A stretch of 64,000 nt of DNA from Eudorina sp. 2006-703-Eu-15 (Eukaryota > Chlorophyta > Chlorophyceae > Chlamydomonadales > Volvocaceae): assembly GCA_003117195.1 (NCBI GenBank), contig BDSI01000009.1, forward strand, positions 1,592,594-1,656,593, in the 5' to 3' direction. The notes beneath the pieces were generated by a model. It did not search any database, was not told the origin of the DNA, and saw only the letters and a list, made by a program, of their open reading frames with translations. Of the stretch, positions 47,601 through 58,905 are shown piece by piece (position 1 is the first letter of the stretch; every line of letters starts with the position of its first letter). The position numbers and the translations under genes were made by a program.

Positions 47601-50600
47601 TCGGGACATCCGCACGTCCGCGTGCGGGGTGTCCTGACCGCCCCCCGGCCCCGGCCCCCCCCCCGCCCCCTTACCCCTACCCACCACCTCCTGCAAATGT
47701 CTTTGGAAGTATAATGCATGCATAGATACTATGGGTTGGTTGAACAAATTGTGTACATTGTACGCAGGTAGGTAAGCATTCGCTGTACCCTCTGATACGG
47801 TATGTGCCATCATTCGAGACTACGCGACCGCAAAGGCAATCCATCACCCGACCGGCAGCAGTGAGCGGCGGCTGACGGCGATCGCGCCGCGATGCGACGA
47901 ACCGATGAAAGTAACACCAATATGGCAATATTGCAATAGGCGTACAGGCGGATCCGTGGCGAGCTCGTAGGTGGTGTTCAGGGTTTCGGCGCTTGGGTGT
48001 TTCGGCGCCGCATTGCCCGCCAATAACTCACACGGCATTAGCGGATGGCCGGCGGCCCACACAACGGCCCGACCCATTACACAACATGCTTACATGCCTA
48101 ACGTACCGTATCATAACCTCTACGGACATCCACATCCACATCTTCACCCCCACACACACAAACCCCAACCCCCACACACACCCCATCCCCCACACACACG
48201 CGCAGACGCCATACACATACAAACATGCAACCCTGCCGATCCGCTGCACCTCATGTCGGCTGGTCTGGTCTGGTCTGGGTTTTCAGTTCAACCGCAGGCC
48301 CGCACCCCCCCCCCCACCTGCACCAGCGACTGCAGGTTGTCCGGCGCGCAGTCCAGCATGTCGGGCAGCTTGAGCAGGCGGCCCAGCACCGCCAGCAGCT
48401 CACACCAGGTGTAGTCGCGCTCCGGAACCCCGTCCAGTTTGTAAATCAGCCGCTCCTTGACGTACTGCGGAGAGAGGTACACGGGGTACGGGGTACGGGG
48501 CCGGCGCCGACCGACCCACGGGTCAGTGGCGGGCGGCGTTGCACCGCCCGCTCGTCATCCAGTCATCCTGCACCACCACTGTACGCACACACACACACTC
48601 ACGCACCCACTGCCAACCTCCGGGAGCGCTTGGGTCGTGGTAAGTGAATCCACTTCGCAGTATCACTCAACCCACCCAGCCATCTCCTCAGGGGGACACT
48701 TCCTTGTCGCCGGCTTGCCACCACGTTAAGCGCTGCCCGCTAACAGGCGCCCGCCGTCCTCTTTATGCCCGTCACGACATCGAAACCCCACCCACCCACC
48801 CACCCACCCCCCACCCCCCCACCCACCCTCCCCCCACCCACCCCCCACCCACCCCCCCACCCACCCCCCACCCACCCCCACCCCCCCACCCTCCCCCCAC
48901 CCACCCCCCCCACCCACCCACCCCCCCACCCCCCACCCCCACCCCACCCCCCACCCCCCACCCCCACCCACCCACCCACCCACCTGCAACATGAGGGCCA
49001 CCAGGTGGGGTTCCACCCGGAGCGCTATCTCCAGATCCGCCCAGTGCAGCTCCCACAGCCGGCACACGGTGGTGGTGCGCAGCGTCCAGGGCCGCGTGGC
49101 CGCCGCCTCCATCACGCCGCGCAGCAGCACCGTCTCCCCCAGCAGGCACGTCATGCCCGTCGTGGGGTGCGCCTCCGGCTCCTTGTGCCGCAGCGCCACC
49201 ACGCTGCCCCACTCCACCAGCCACAGCCGGTCGGCGGCGGTGCCCTGACGGCACAGGTCGTGGTCTGCACGACCACGGCACAGCACGGTACGGCGCAGCG
49301 AGCGGGTCTGTCCTCGCACAGCATCCCATTTCCCCCCCTCCCTGGACCCCCTCCCTGGATAAATATGTCTACCAATTTCCTACCCCCTCCCGGACCCCCT
49401 CCTCCCGGACCCCTCCCCTCCCCTCCCCTCCCCTGGCGGCAGACCCACACCCACTCGGCGGCACATCCATGGGTCGGAACATGGAGGCCAGCAGCTGCCG
49501 CAGGTCGGGGTCCGCCTTGGACAGCACGTGAACCTGGGCACAGGGACCCACGAGAAACCCCCCGGGGGCCCGATGGCAAGGGGCAGGGCAGGAACGCCGG
49601 GGACGGGGAAGGAGGTGGGGGGATAATAAAAAAGCGCGGTTGGGGGAGGGCGCGGAAGTGTACGGGAGGTTGGCAGACATGTTCAAACTGCGCGCGCAGG
49701 GGGAGGTTTCGCTGTCTTGATTGACTCTGGTTCGGAGAGGCCTCCTCCGCCGCAATGCCCTGCACCGTACACGATCTGTCCCTCCCTCCCTCCCTCCCCC
49801 CTCCCTCTCGCTCCTCTGCACCGCTCCAAGATCTATTCACACGCGCGCACGCGAGACCCTGACCCGGCCCCCCGGGACCGCCCTCCACGTCCCGGAGCCC
49901 CCTTATGTCAACCAGGCCAGCCGGGAGGGCCCCCCCCACCGGATATCGGATACGCCACCCTCATTTGTTTCCTTTCCAACCCTCATTCATGCAGGCAGGG
50001 GAACGGCCCGGGGGCCTCAGCGCCTCCAGAGGAGCGGCGGGGCGCTCCCGAGGAGGCGGGCAACCCCCGTGGAAACGGATCGAGGGGCCCCCCCCACGGG
50101 CCCGCGCCCGACCCACCTTCTCCAGCAGCGGCGCCACGATGCACTGCAGAACGCTCCTCCGCAGCGATGGGGGCAGGTCGTCGATGTAGGAGGCCTCCTT
50201 GGTGAAATTGCGGCGGGCCAGGTCGGCGTCCCGGTGGGCCAGCTCCGAGTCCGCAAAGAACACCTGCCGGGAGCCCAGAAGCCAGGGACGCAGGGCGCAG
50301 GACCGGACCGGACCGGGTTGGGGTGGTGGGTTATGCAACTCGTTAGGGGCGGTGGGTTATGGAACGTATCAAACCGGCGCAGTTCGAACTCGTGGGCTGG
50401 CGGTGGCAGGTCGAGGGTGGGTGGGTACAGGAAATGGGTGGACATTCTCTCAAACTGTGCTGCTGCCAGAGCAAAATGGTGGGTTTGGTCGGAACGACGG
50501 GTGCGATGTGGCCGATGGGCCGTCGCAGGTCACTGGGGGCGAGGGCGGGGGCGGGGAAGCAGACTGGCTGGAGGAGTGGCGATGGAAACCCCGCACTGTG

Positions 50601-53600
50601 CCCAGCGAGCGACAGCGACAACGACACGGCTGGCGTCCGGTGCAGCCACAGCACCGAGCCACCGACGTATCGAACAGGGTGTGCCCCCCTACCAAGACAC
50701 GCGACAGAGGTAGCACGGAAGGGATGTGCGGGGGAAAGGTCCGGTGTGGCGCCCCGGCGGGTCCTCAGCAGCGGCCCCTCAACCCCCACCTCCGCCACCC
50801 CAGCCCATCCCCCAGCCCATCCCCCATTCTTTGCTTTCGCTTGCGTTTCCTCCTTTGCCTTGCAGGTACCGGTAATTATCGTTGGTCAGTATTTGTCGCC
50901 GGGCTGGGTATGTCTGGGCTGTTTCTTTTGAACCCCCAGCCCGGCCCCCCCCCACCTGCAGGTCCTTTACCAGCGAGGGCCGCAGGTTGCGCCGCACCGC
51001 CCAGCTGGAGGCGCGGCCCACCTTGCGGCGTGAGAGCAGCAGCGCGGAGGCGTCGCCGCTGGCCTGCAGGCGCCACCATGGGGCAGGCGGGGCAGGGGAG
51101 GAGGCGGACGGGCAGCAGGGGCCGTAGGGGCAGTAGGAGCAGTAGGGGCAGCAGGGCATTATGCATCATGGCGCGGGCGGAACTGCCGATCGGTGGCGGA
51201 AATGCCTCGCGGCGCAGTCGCAGTCGCAGTCGCATACGGTAGCTCGGGGTTAGTGTGGGGCTGGATGGGTGTGGCGGTCGTTGTTGCGGCCGTCGTGAAC
51301 GCTGTGTTGCACTGGTGGTCGGGGCTGCCAGGCCAGGTTGTCCGGGGCGCAGAGGAGTCGGCCCACAGCGGGCTGCCGCGGCCCGGGTTCGCGGCCCGGG
51401 GGGTGGGGAGCCGCGCTGCAGCGGCCGCCGCAACGCGCCGCCGCATCAGACCAACAAACAAAGCAGAGCAGAGGCAGACGCCCATGCAGCGCGTTTTATC
51501 GCGGCCATCGACTCCGTCTGCCGCCGCCCCGGCCGCCCGCCCACAACCCTCCCGTCCTCACCCACCCAGCCACAGCCGCGCATTATGGATATGTCGACCA
51601 GTTTCCTGTGCGCGTTACCCACTCACGCACACACTCACGCACCCCACCCCCCCCCCGACCCACGCACTCACCCGCATCATGGCGTCCCCCAAGACACCAA
51701 CCACCAGACCGTTGAACACCATGCCGTACACGGAGCAGAAGTTGGACACGATCATCTCCCCCACCCGCCGGGGCGCCTGGCCCTGACCCGTCGTGGTCAG
51801 CTGCACGGGGGTTGGGTCCGGCGGAGCTGCACTCGTCAGGTCAAGGTTGTGTTCTCAAGGTTGTGTTGTCAAACAGAGCGGACCACCCGACCCGACCCGA
51901 CCCGACCCGACCCGACCCGACCCGACCCGACCCGACCCGACCCGACCCGACCCGACCCGACCCGACCCGACCTTGTGATCAAAGATGTGGGGTGTGTTCT
52001 TAGGCAGGCAGGGCAGGAGAGCGTGACACACAAGGACGCAGAGTGGTGCCCAACAGGTGCCCGTATGAGCGTGTATTACAGTACGTACCGCCGCACCCAA
52101 TGCCCGACCCAAGGACGTACGTGTTGTGTTTAATGAGGAACCCTCCCAGAACCGTGTGTGTGTGTACGTGTACTGCCAGCTGTAGACGCGGACGTGGTGC
52201 GGACGCAACTGACTCTGTACGGAGCATGTGGCCTGCGGTAGCCTGTACGGAGCATGCCGGCCGCAACACGCTGCCCTATGATGCTCACGTGTCTCACCGA
52301 CCCGTGGGACCCGTAGGCGTTGAAGTGGTAAGACCGTCCCCAATGAACGGCCCAACGCGGCCGCACCCCGCACTGGAAGCGCCGCACCCCGGTCCGTCTC
52401 TGGCTCCGCCCGCCCCCACACCGCCCTCTGCCGGCTCCAGGCCCCCGCCAGCACCCCATCCCCCCCTAGGACCCCAACACTGGCAGTCAGCGTACAGTTT
52501 GGATGCGTCCATACCAATGCCCTACACCCTCTCCCACTCTCCGCGCCTCAGCCCCACCCCCGTCCCCGGTCCCCGCCCCCGCCTCCCGCCACACCCACCA
52601 CGGTGAGAATCCAGTAGGCGGCATGCATCCAGGTCACCGGCGGCGACGCGGCCTCAAAGTCCACCCACGACATGGAGTCCAACCAGTTCGGGGCCCCGTA
52701 GTAGGTGGCCAGCAGGATCATGACGGAGGCGCACAGGTTGATCACCACAAGCAGCTGAAACAGGGGGGAGGCGGGAGCAGAGAGCAGCGAGCAGAGAATA
52801 GGAAATGGGTATAGCGGCGTGCGGTACTGTATTACGAATGGGCAGGGCGGGGTGGGGGACGGCGGGGGGCATGTCGTGAATGGGGGGACGGATACGGCAC
52901 ACAAACTGCGAGCTGGCTGCCAGCGCGAAGATCCGGCGCCGGGCCGACCGCACCAGGATCTATTGCGGGGATGCATGAGTGACAGAGAACAGAGCGAACT
53001 GAGCATTGCGTAATGAGCACTCCCGTCGCCGGCCCTCGCGTCAACCTCCTCCCGCCCCCCTCCCATCGCCGTCCCTGCCCCCCCCCCACCTGGTAGCCCA
53101 GGATCAGCAGGAACATGAGCGGCACGGAGATGCGCTGGGCTACCCAGGACACCTTGTAAGAACCGTTGAGCGAGTCCTTGTACACCACCTGCCGTACGGG
53201 GCGGGTAAAACAGGGCCCGTCTGTAAACAGAAAACTGGGCTGCGAGAAGAAAATTCCAGCATAGCAGCCGATGGAGATTGATACCACCCGGAACCCGAGT
53301 TATGTGTGTATGTATGTATGTATGAACTTAAGCACAAGCGGATGTCGGGAGTCGCACGGGGATCCCTCCCAACGCGCACGGCGTCGCACGTCAACGTGCC
53401 GGCGCGCTTTAGGACCCGTGGGTCAGTCAGTCAGTCAGCATTCCCCGCCGCTACCCCCCCCCCCCATTTTCCGAGTTCAGAGTCCTCCCTCTCCGCTCCT
53501 GTTCCCCTTCGATTAAACACACACAGACGGACACAGGACAAACACACACACGGGTCGGGGGGGGGTAACACTACACACACACACACGCACGCACTCACGC

Positions 53601-56600
53601 ACGCCCTGACTCACCTTGACGGTGTTGAACAGCCGCACCAGCCGCACCAGGCGCACCAGGCCCAGCAGGCTCCACAGCCGACGCTCCGGACCGATGGGGC
53701 CCTCGTGGGGGGTGGCGATGATCGCAATCTGCGGTGCGACGATCGATCCATCACCGGGTCAACCAAGGTTCCTAGCGTCTGGGTTCGACCCCGTGATCTG
53801 GGTGTCGTACGTTCGTACAGTAGGTGCTGTCATCGTTAAATGGTGGATGGGCTTCCCTGGCCCTGTCTGGGGCGGGTCCGGGTTTGGGGGCCGATATAAT
53901 CCGCTCCCCTTGCCGCCACCCCTCCGCTCTAGGGAGGCGAGTTTGGGGTTACCGCGTGTCCGTACCCAGCCCAGCCCGGCGACGGCCAGGCACACGCTCG
54001 TGAGTTTTCCCGGGCCGCGGAAGAGTAAGTACTTGGCAGCAAGCGAACAACCATGCGTGTGTGGGGGTTGGGAAGGGAAGGGGGGGCGACTGACGAGGGG
54101 GGCTTGTCGCACGGCCGGGTCCAGCGGGTCAAGCGTGTGGGAGGCGAGGTCCACGCGTACTGCCGTACACGTGGCGCGTGACGGCACCCATGACATTCGC
54201 ACTGACACGCAACTTCGGCTCCCCCCTGTCCCGGGCAACCCCACCCCACCCCACCCACAAAACCCGACACAGCTGCACACCCCGGACTCACCAGCATGAC
54301 GAAGGGCACCACCGACAGCGTGTCGCTGATAAACTTGCCATGCAACACGTACAGCCTGGCCACGGACCTGCCGTTCAGCACCAGGATCCGGCGGTTCCCC
54401 GAACTGGCCACCGCCACCACCCCGATCAGGAAGCCCATCGCCCAGTTGATGGTGTACACAACGCCTGTGGGGCGCACAGCGATGCGGGCAGCGGCGGCGG
54501 TGGTCGCCCAGCTGCCCCGTTGTGCGGTGGCTTGGTCTCCAGGAGGCGGAGCGGCACGCCGCAGGAGAAACGCACTGAGCGCCCGCGGACAGGTACCGCC
54601 CCCGCCCCCGCCCCGGGCTGCGCTGCCCCCTTACCGCCCCCGCCCCCGCCCCGGGCTGCGCTGCCCCCTTACCGCCCCCGCCCCCGCCCCGGGCTGCGCT
54701 GCCCCTCCCCCTGTCCCCGCCCCGGGCTGCTCTGCCTCTTCCCCTGTCCCCGCCCCGGGCTGCTCTGCCCCTTCCCCTGTTCCCGCCCCGGGCTGCTCTG
54801 CCCCTCCCCCTGTCCCCGCCCCGGGCTGCGCTGCCCCTTCCCCTGTCCCCGCCCCGGGCTGCTCTGCCCCTTCCCCTGTTCCCGCCCCGGGCTGCTCTGC
54901 CCCTCCCCTGTCCCCGCCCCGGGCTGCGCTGCCCCTTCCCCTGTTCCCGCCCCGGGCTGCTCTGCCCCTCCCCCTGTCCCCGCCCCGGGCTGCGCTGCCC
55001 CTTCCCCTGTTCCCGCCCCGGGCTGCTCTGCCCCTCCCCCTGTCCCCGCCCCGGGCTGCGCTGCCCCTTCCCCTGTCCCCGCGCTGCACCGGGGCGCCCA
55101 TCACTGCTGTCCGCAGCCGAAAATCCCTGCTGCTTCAGTCCCAACCTTCCCCTTATGTCTATAAAGACAGCGAAATCCAACCTTTCCCGCCCAGGACCCG
55201 GCCCCGGAGGTGGAGAGCGCTAGAGCCCTGCAGCTTTCCCTGATCCACCGGTCGGGTCATGTACCGTAGGTACCATTCCCCCCCTCACCCACAGGTCTCA
55301 CACTCACCGCGCTTTTGCCCCCCCCCATCGCCCCGCCCTGTCCACCACTTTGCCAATTCAACCCGAAACCACCCTCTTTCCATCACCACGCCGGCCCCCC
55401 GCCCTTCCTTTCCCCAACTCCAATCCCCATCCCCGCAGTTTGAACACGTCGTACACCCCGCCCGGCCGCACCTCCCGCCAAAATCCGGCTGGCAACGTTT
55501 CCTTCTGGGCCCCCATATTATTGTCAATAAAGACCCCATCCTCAGCGCACCCTCCCCCGGCCGGCGCCCATCCCCCCATGGGGGCTCCTCCCCGCCCTCT
55601 CCCCCGGCCGCACCTGCCGCCAGGTCGGACCGCGTGCATGGCTTGGACAGGTCCCCGTAAGATGCCAGGCAGAAGCCCACATCCAGGGGCACCCAGAAGG
55701 CCGTGAAGGTCAGGTCGAACAGCAGCATGGCGGCGCGCCAGGCCACCGCCAGGGTCGAGTAAGGGTGCAGCACCGGCAGGCCGAGGATGGAGAGGCTGCG
55801 CGGGCGGGGGCGGGGGCGCGGGGGTCGAGGCGGGGAGGGGCGGGGCGGTCTAGGGCACAAGTAGCTCTTGCACGGCGCATGCATCCACACGAGAAATGAA
55901 GGGCGGGGGTCGGGGCCCGGGGGCCAAGGGGGGGACGGGGAGGGCGGCAGCGGGGCGGACCCCGACGGGAGCGTGTTCCTGCGGGCGTGACTGCCCGTTG
56001 GGGCGGCGGGGCAGGCCATCGGGTGAGGGCTGAGAGCGCGGGCGGGGAGGCCTGGGTGCAGCGCGCTGCGTAGGCAGGACCAGCGACGCGGCCATCGACC
56101 CACAATCGCTAAACAGGCGAGGTGGAAGGTTACATCACCTACTCATCTCCCCCCCGCGGGCCCGCACCCCTCGATCTCCTCTCCGCCACAGCAAGGCGGC
56201 CGCCCGGGCCGGGCCGCCGACCCCGGCCGCAGTCAGCCCGCCCGCCAAGCCAAGCATCCACTAACCCGCACCCTCCGCCCTTCTGCCCACATTCTCATCA
56301 TGCCTTCGCGCCACCCGGCTCTTACCGGGGAGCGTGCATGTGCAGGTAGGTGCCCCTGTCGGTACGCCCGGGCAGCCAATCCCCATTTGGCGATGCCTGG
56401 GATACGATCCGACCCGACCCAGCCCAGCCCAGCCCGACCCAAGTCCATGGAGCAGCAATCCCATTCCGTCCCATCTTGGCCCTGAGCTGACCCCAGCTGA
56501 CGCCCCTGCGCACCTGCAGGCTCGGGACTGTTCCCTGGCTGCCTCATGGGACTTCAGGCCCGCCATCTCCTTGAGGGGAACCTCGATGTGGCGGGCAATC

Positions 56601-57287
56601 AGCCCGAAGATGCCTTGCACTGGCGCAGGCAAGCGGGTGCGTAGGGGGTCAAGCGAGGGCCGGCTTCCGTGGAGCCGGGGAACAAAGGGAAAAGACGGGC
56701 GTGCGGGTGCGGCGGACTGGGGCGGCAGGCAACCGAGCAGCGGGTGCAGGTGTTAGTGCGGAGAGGAGCAGCAGCCTGGGGGCGTTGGTTTGTCGGGGTG
56801 CGATTAGTGTGGTTGTCTCCAGGCGTGCAAGGACGCGCGTTGCATTGTGTACGCAGTTGCAGTCGATTATGAATTATCAAGTGGATAGCAAAGCATGTAG
56901 AGGGGCGTAAGGCCGGGCAAGACGGGTGAAAGACGGTGAGGACCATTAGTCAAAGGCCACGTGGCCGACCAGCTTGAACGCCCACTTACAGGGCTTGTGT
57001 TGGGATTCATCGACAGCTACGGTACTGAGGTTAGCCAGGTTGTACTGGCTGTAGGTCTTGTGGAGCGGCGTTCGTTCGGACTCGGACTTTCGTTTCCTTA
57101 ACCGACGAAAAGCCGCGAACCCTTCTCCCGTGGCGCTTAAGTTGCCCGAGGCCATATCCTCAATCTTCAAGGAATACTTCTGGAGTGGTGTTTCCTCGCC
57201 TCCGTCAGGCACTGGTTCACCGCTGTCATCGTTGGCCTGAACTTCATCCACCGCTTCAGCCTGCGAATCATGTCTGCTCTGATGCAT
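43174..57287 (-). CDS. Six-TM cyclic-nucleotide-binding cation channel with giant C-terminal tail
   Basis: Fifteen exons (minus): 57287-56990, 56619-56514, 55795-55614, 54464-54292, 53728-53615, 53188-53090, 52754-52599, 51800-51672, 51063-50956, 50263-50117, 49533-49455, 49264-48984, 48464-48318, 47301-47179, 46572-43174; about 1846 aa, all phases consistent. S1 is AAMLLFDLTFTAFWVPLDVG, after an S1-proximal LHPYS. S2-S3: YTINWAMGFLIGVVAVA and GKFISDTLSVVPFVML. S4: LLGLVRLVRLVRLFNTVK, arginine every third residue. S5: MFLLILGYQLLVVINLCASV, spanning an intron. The pore helix is HAAYWILTVL and the filter reads TTTGQGQ where K+ channels have TTVGYGD. S6 is MVFNGLVVGVLGDAMMR. A C-linker (residues 420-530) leads to a cyclic-nucleotide-binding domain (HDLCRQGTAADRLWLVEWG...LLGETVLL). 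Residues ~715-1846 are Gly/Ala/Pro-rich tail with a cysteine cluster (CPVCSKCMCHDC). This is probably a CNG/CNGC-like nonselective or Ca2+-permeable channel. The start ATG is the first in frame after a stop-free stretch. Confidence 0.82.
47375..47434 (+). repeat. Intron-restricted dispersed repeat (representative copy)
   Basis: The sequence GGGTACAGGAAAGGGGCAGA, CATTCT, then AAACTGCGCTGCTGCCAGAG and AGATCCGGT. Related copies lie at 49660-49700, 50422-50475, 52795-52812 with 52903-52936, 60337-60400 and 63231-63256, with inverted partial copies at 49362-49386 and 51589-51610. Every copy is in an intron of the channel or SR140 gene. Confidence 0.7.
48783..48983. repeat. C-rich (CCCA/CCCCCA)n tract starting at a donor site
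   Basis: 201 bp of nearly pure C/A on the plus strand. On the channel's strand it is G-rich and starts at intron base +1 (CAG|GTGGGTGGGTGG...) after the exon that ends the nucleotide-binding domain. Confidence 0.95.
50820..50945 (+). repeat. Dispersed SINE-like or retro-tail repeat, copy 3 (diverged)
   Basis: CTTGCAGGTACCGGTAATTA, later CTGGGTATGTCTGGGC and a T-rich end. It shares layout and blocks with the copies at 25.3 and 36.6 kb. It lies in the channel intron next to the donor at 50955. Confidence 0.5.
51886..51971. repeat. (CCCGA)17 pentanucleotide array
   Basis: About 17 perfect CCCGA units in the channel-gene intron that precedes the filter exon. Confidence 0.97.
54590..55085. repeat. 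~30-bp minisatellite in channel intron
   Basis: Around 16 units built on CCCCTGTCCCCGCCCCGGGC followed by TGCTCTG or TGCGCTG. Long repetitive open frames on both strands here are by-products of the array and not genes. Confidence 0.95.
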
Positions 57288-58905
57288 GTTCTCTGCCGGG
57301 TGGCCAAATTGCCGCAGCAACCTGGCTCTGGTAGCTACCTAGGGCCAAGGACAGCAGCGAACGAATTTGCAAGTAAGTTCATAATAACAAAGGTAATTTT
57401 AGGCACTCAAAGCTTCTTCCGACTTTCGCTGTCCATGCTGCTAGGTTGCAACGCACACGTGCAGTGCATATCATTGCGTGTTCTATCCCAGGTGCTGGCA
57501 ATACGCTTTGTGGAAACACTGCTGAAGGTACTTCTCCACCATTGAGCACTGTCCATTCCTCATGGCCAACCGAATAACGGGCACGTGCATGCTTACGAAC
57601 GGGATTGCAAGCGGAGCGGGTTGCAAGAACCCAATCATCGCTAGATCAACGAGAAAGCACAACATTGGAGCTTGCTCAAACTAAGCGGGCGCAGGGTAGG
57701 GAACGCAGTCGGTGTGCTGCAGTGGGTTAAGTGGTGTGCTGCAGTGGGCCCCTGACACAGACTGCAACAGCCAGCTTCGGTTCAACAGCTGCCTTTCATG
57801 CAAGCCATTTCGGCAGTGCAGCGTATCAGGGCCTTCGGTTGTAATGCAGTTTGCAGGGTGCCAGCCTGTGCGTTAGCCTCGTTTCCTCCTCCACGCTCCC
57901 TGCCTGTGGAGGTGTCCGGGGATCTGTGCGGGCTCAAGTTTGGCAGCTCGGAGGGCCCAGAAGTTTGAGAGGCCGCCGGGCCACTGTAAGGGTGGCAGTA
58001 CCCAACAGACGCGGTACGCAGGAGATCCTCCCGGGCCTGCCGGGCACGTGGCGCGGTGAACAGGTCCAGGGAGGCATTGCGGCATCTTGACGCCCAGCCA
58101 AGTGCATGCGAAGCCAAGGAACCTCGACACTGCGCTCGTCAGACCGCGATCCGTGCAGGCGCCGACGAAGAGGCACCCGGCAGGGACCAGAGGTAGGTCG
58201 CTGAGGCAACCGACAACCGACACCCGTCTGCTCCCCGTCTGCTCGTACACTTCCGGACGTAAAACGTAAAAGTTAGCCGGTGTACGCCGAGGGTGACGCA
58301 GTACCCCGTCGACGCAGTAACCCGTCAGTGCCCCATTCATGGCGGGCCATCACTGCGCAACTGGAGCACGCAGGGCCAGGGCTCGAGAGCAGTGTCCTGT
58401 CCTAACGCCCAGCGGCTCCGCCGGCGCGGAGGCGCGGCTGCCAACCAATACAGTATCTACAATGTGGGCCTCATCTGCAGCACAGGGCAGCGCTCAACGC
58501 CATTGCCAACGAGCCCTCGTCGTCCACTGTCGTACGGACCTTCGCCGCGGCGCAGCGCACGGCCCAGTTCGCGTGTCGCACGGTGCAAGCACGGTGCAAG
58601 CACGGTGCAAGCACGGTGCAAGCACGGTGCAAGCTTTGCGCAAGGTATGCTCCACAACGCCAACTTTCGCCACGGCGACAGGAGTCGTCATCGGCGCCTT
58701 CCACTGATGACCACCTCATGACCGCCCGCCCGCCCGCCCGCCCGCCCGCCGCGGGACCCGGACCCGGTTCCACCATCGCCACCGCAATCGTGTGTTTAAT
58801 GAGAAGCCCGCCCGGCCTCAATCCTGTGTGCTGCTGCAGCAGAATTCGGCCACCGAACTGCGACAATGTAGTGTGCGCACCGGCGTGATGCACCGGCAAA
58901 CCCTG
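57288..58905. other. Intergenic, no convincing gene
   Basis: This lies upstream of the channel gene and downstream of the SR140 gene. An 11-bp array GCACGGTGCAA (five units, about 58578-58632) and a GCCC run near 58730 are present. At 58791-58815 is an inverted copy of the retro-tail motif. Open frames of 60-155 codons on both strands at 57780-58340 lack splice or family support. An upstream exon of the channel cannot be excluded, since the segment before 57287 stays open and has an AG acceptor-like site. Confidence 0.4.

Noticed and set aside
52903..52959. Candidate channel exon between the two halves of S5
   Set aside because: It splices in frame but would put several arginines in a membrane helix and is a diverged copy of an intronic repeat. 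Skipping it gives a continuous hydrophobic S5.
54178..55243. Pro/Arg-rich frames of 300-470 codons
   Set aside because: They arise from the ~30-bp minisatellite in a channel intron.
57851..58340. Overlapping frames on both strands upstream of the channel
   Set aside because: No splice support or family resemblance on either strand.
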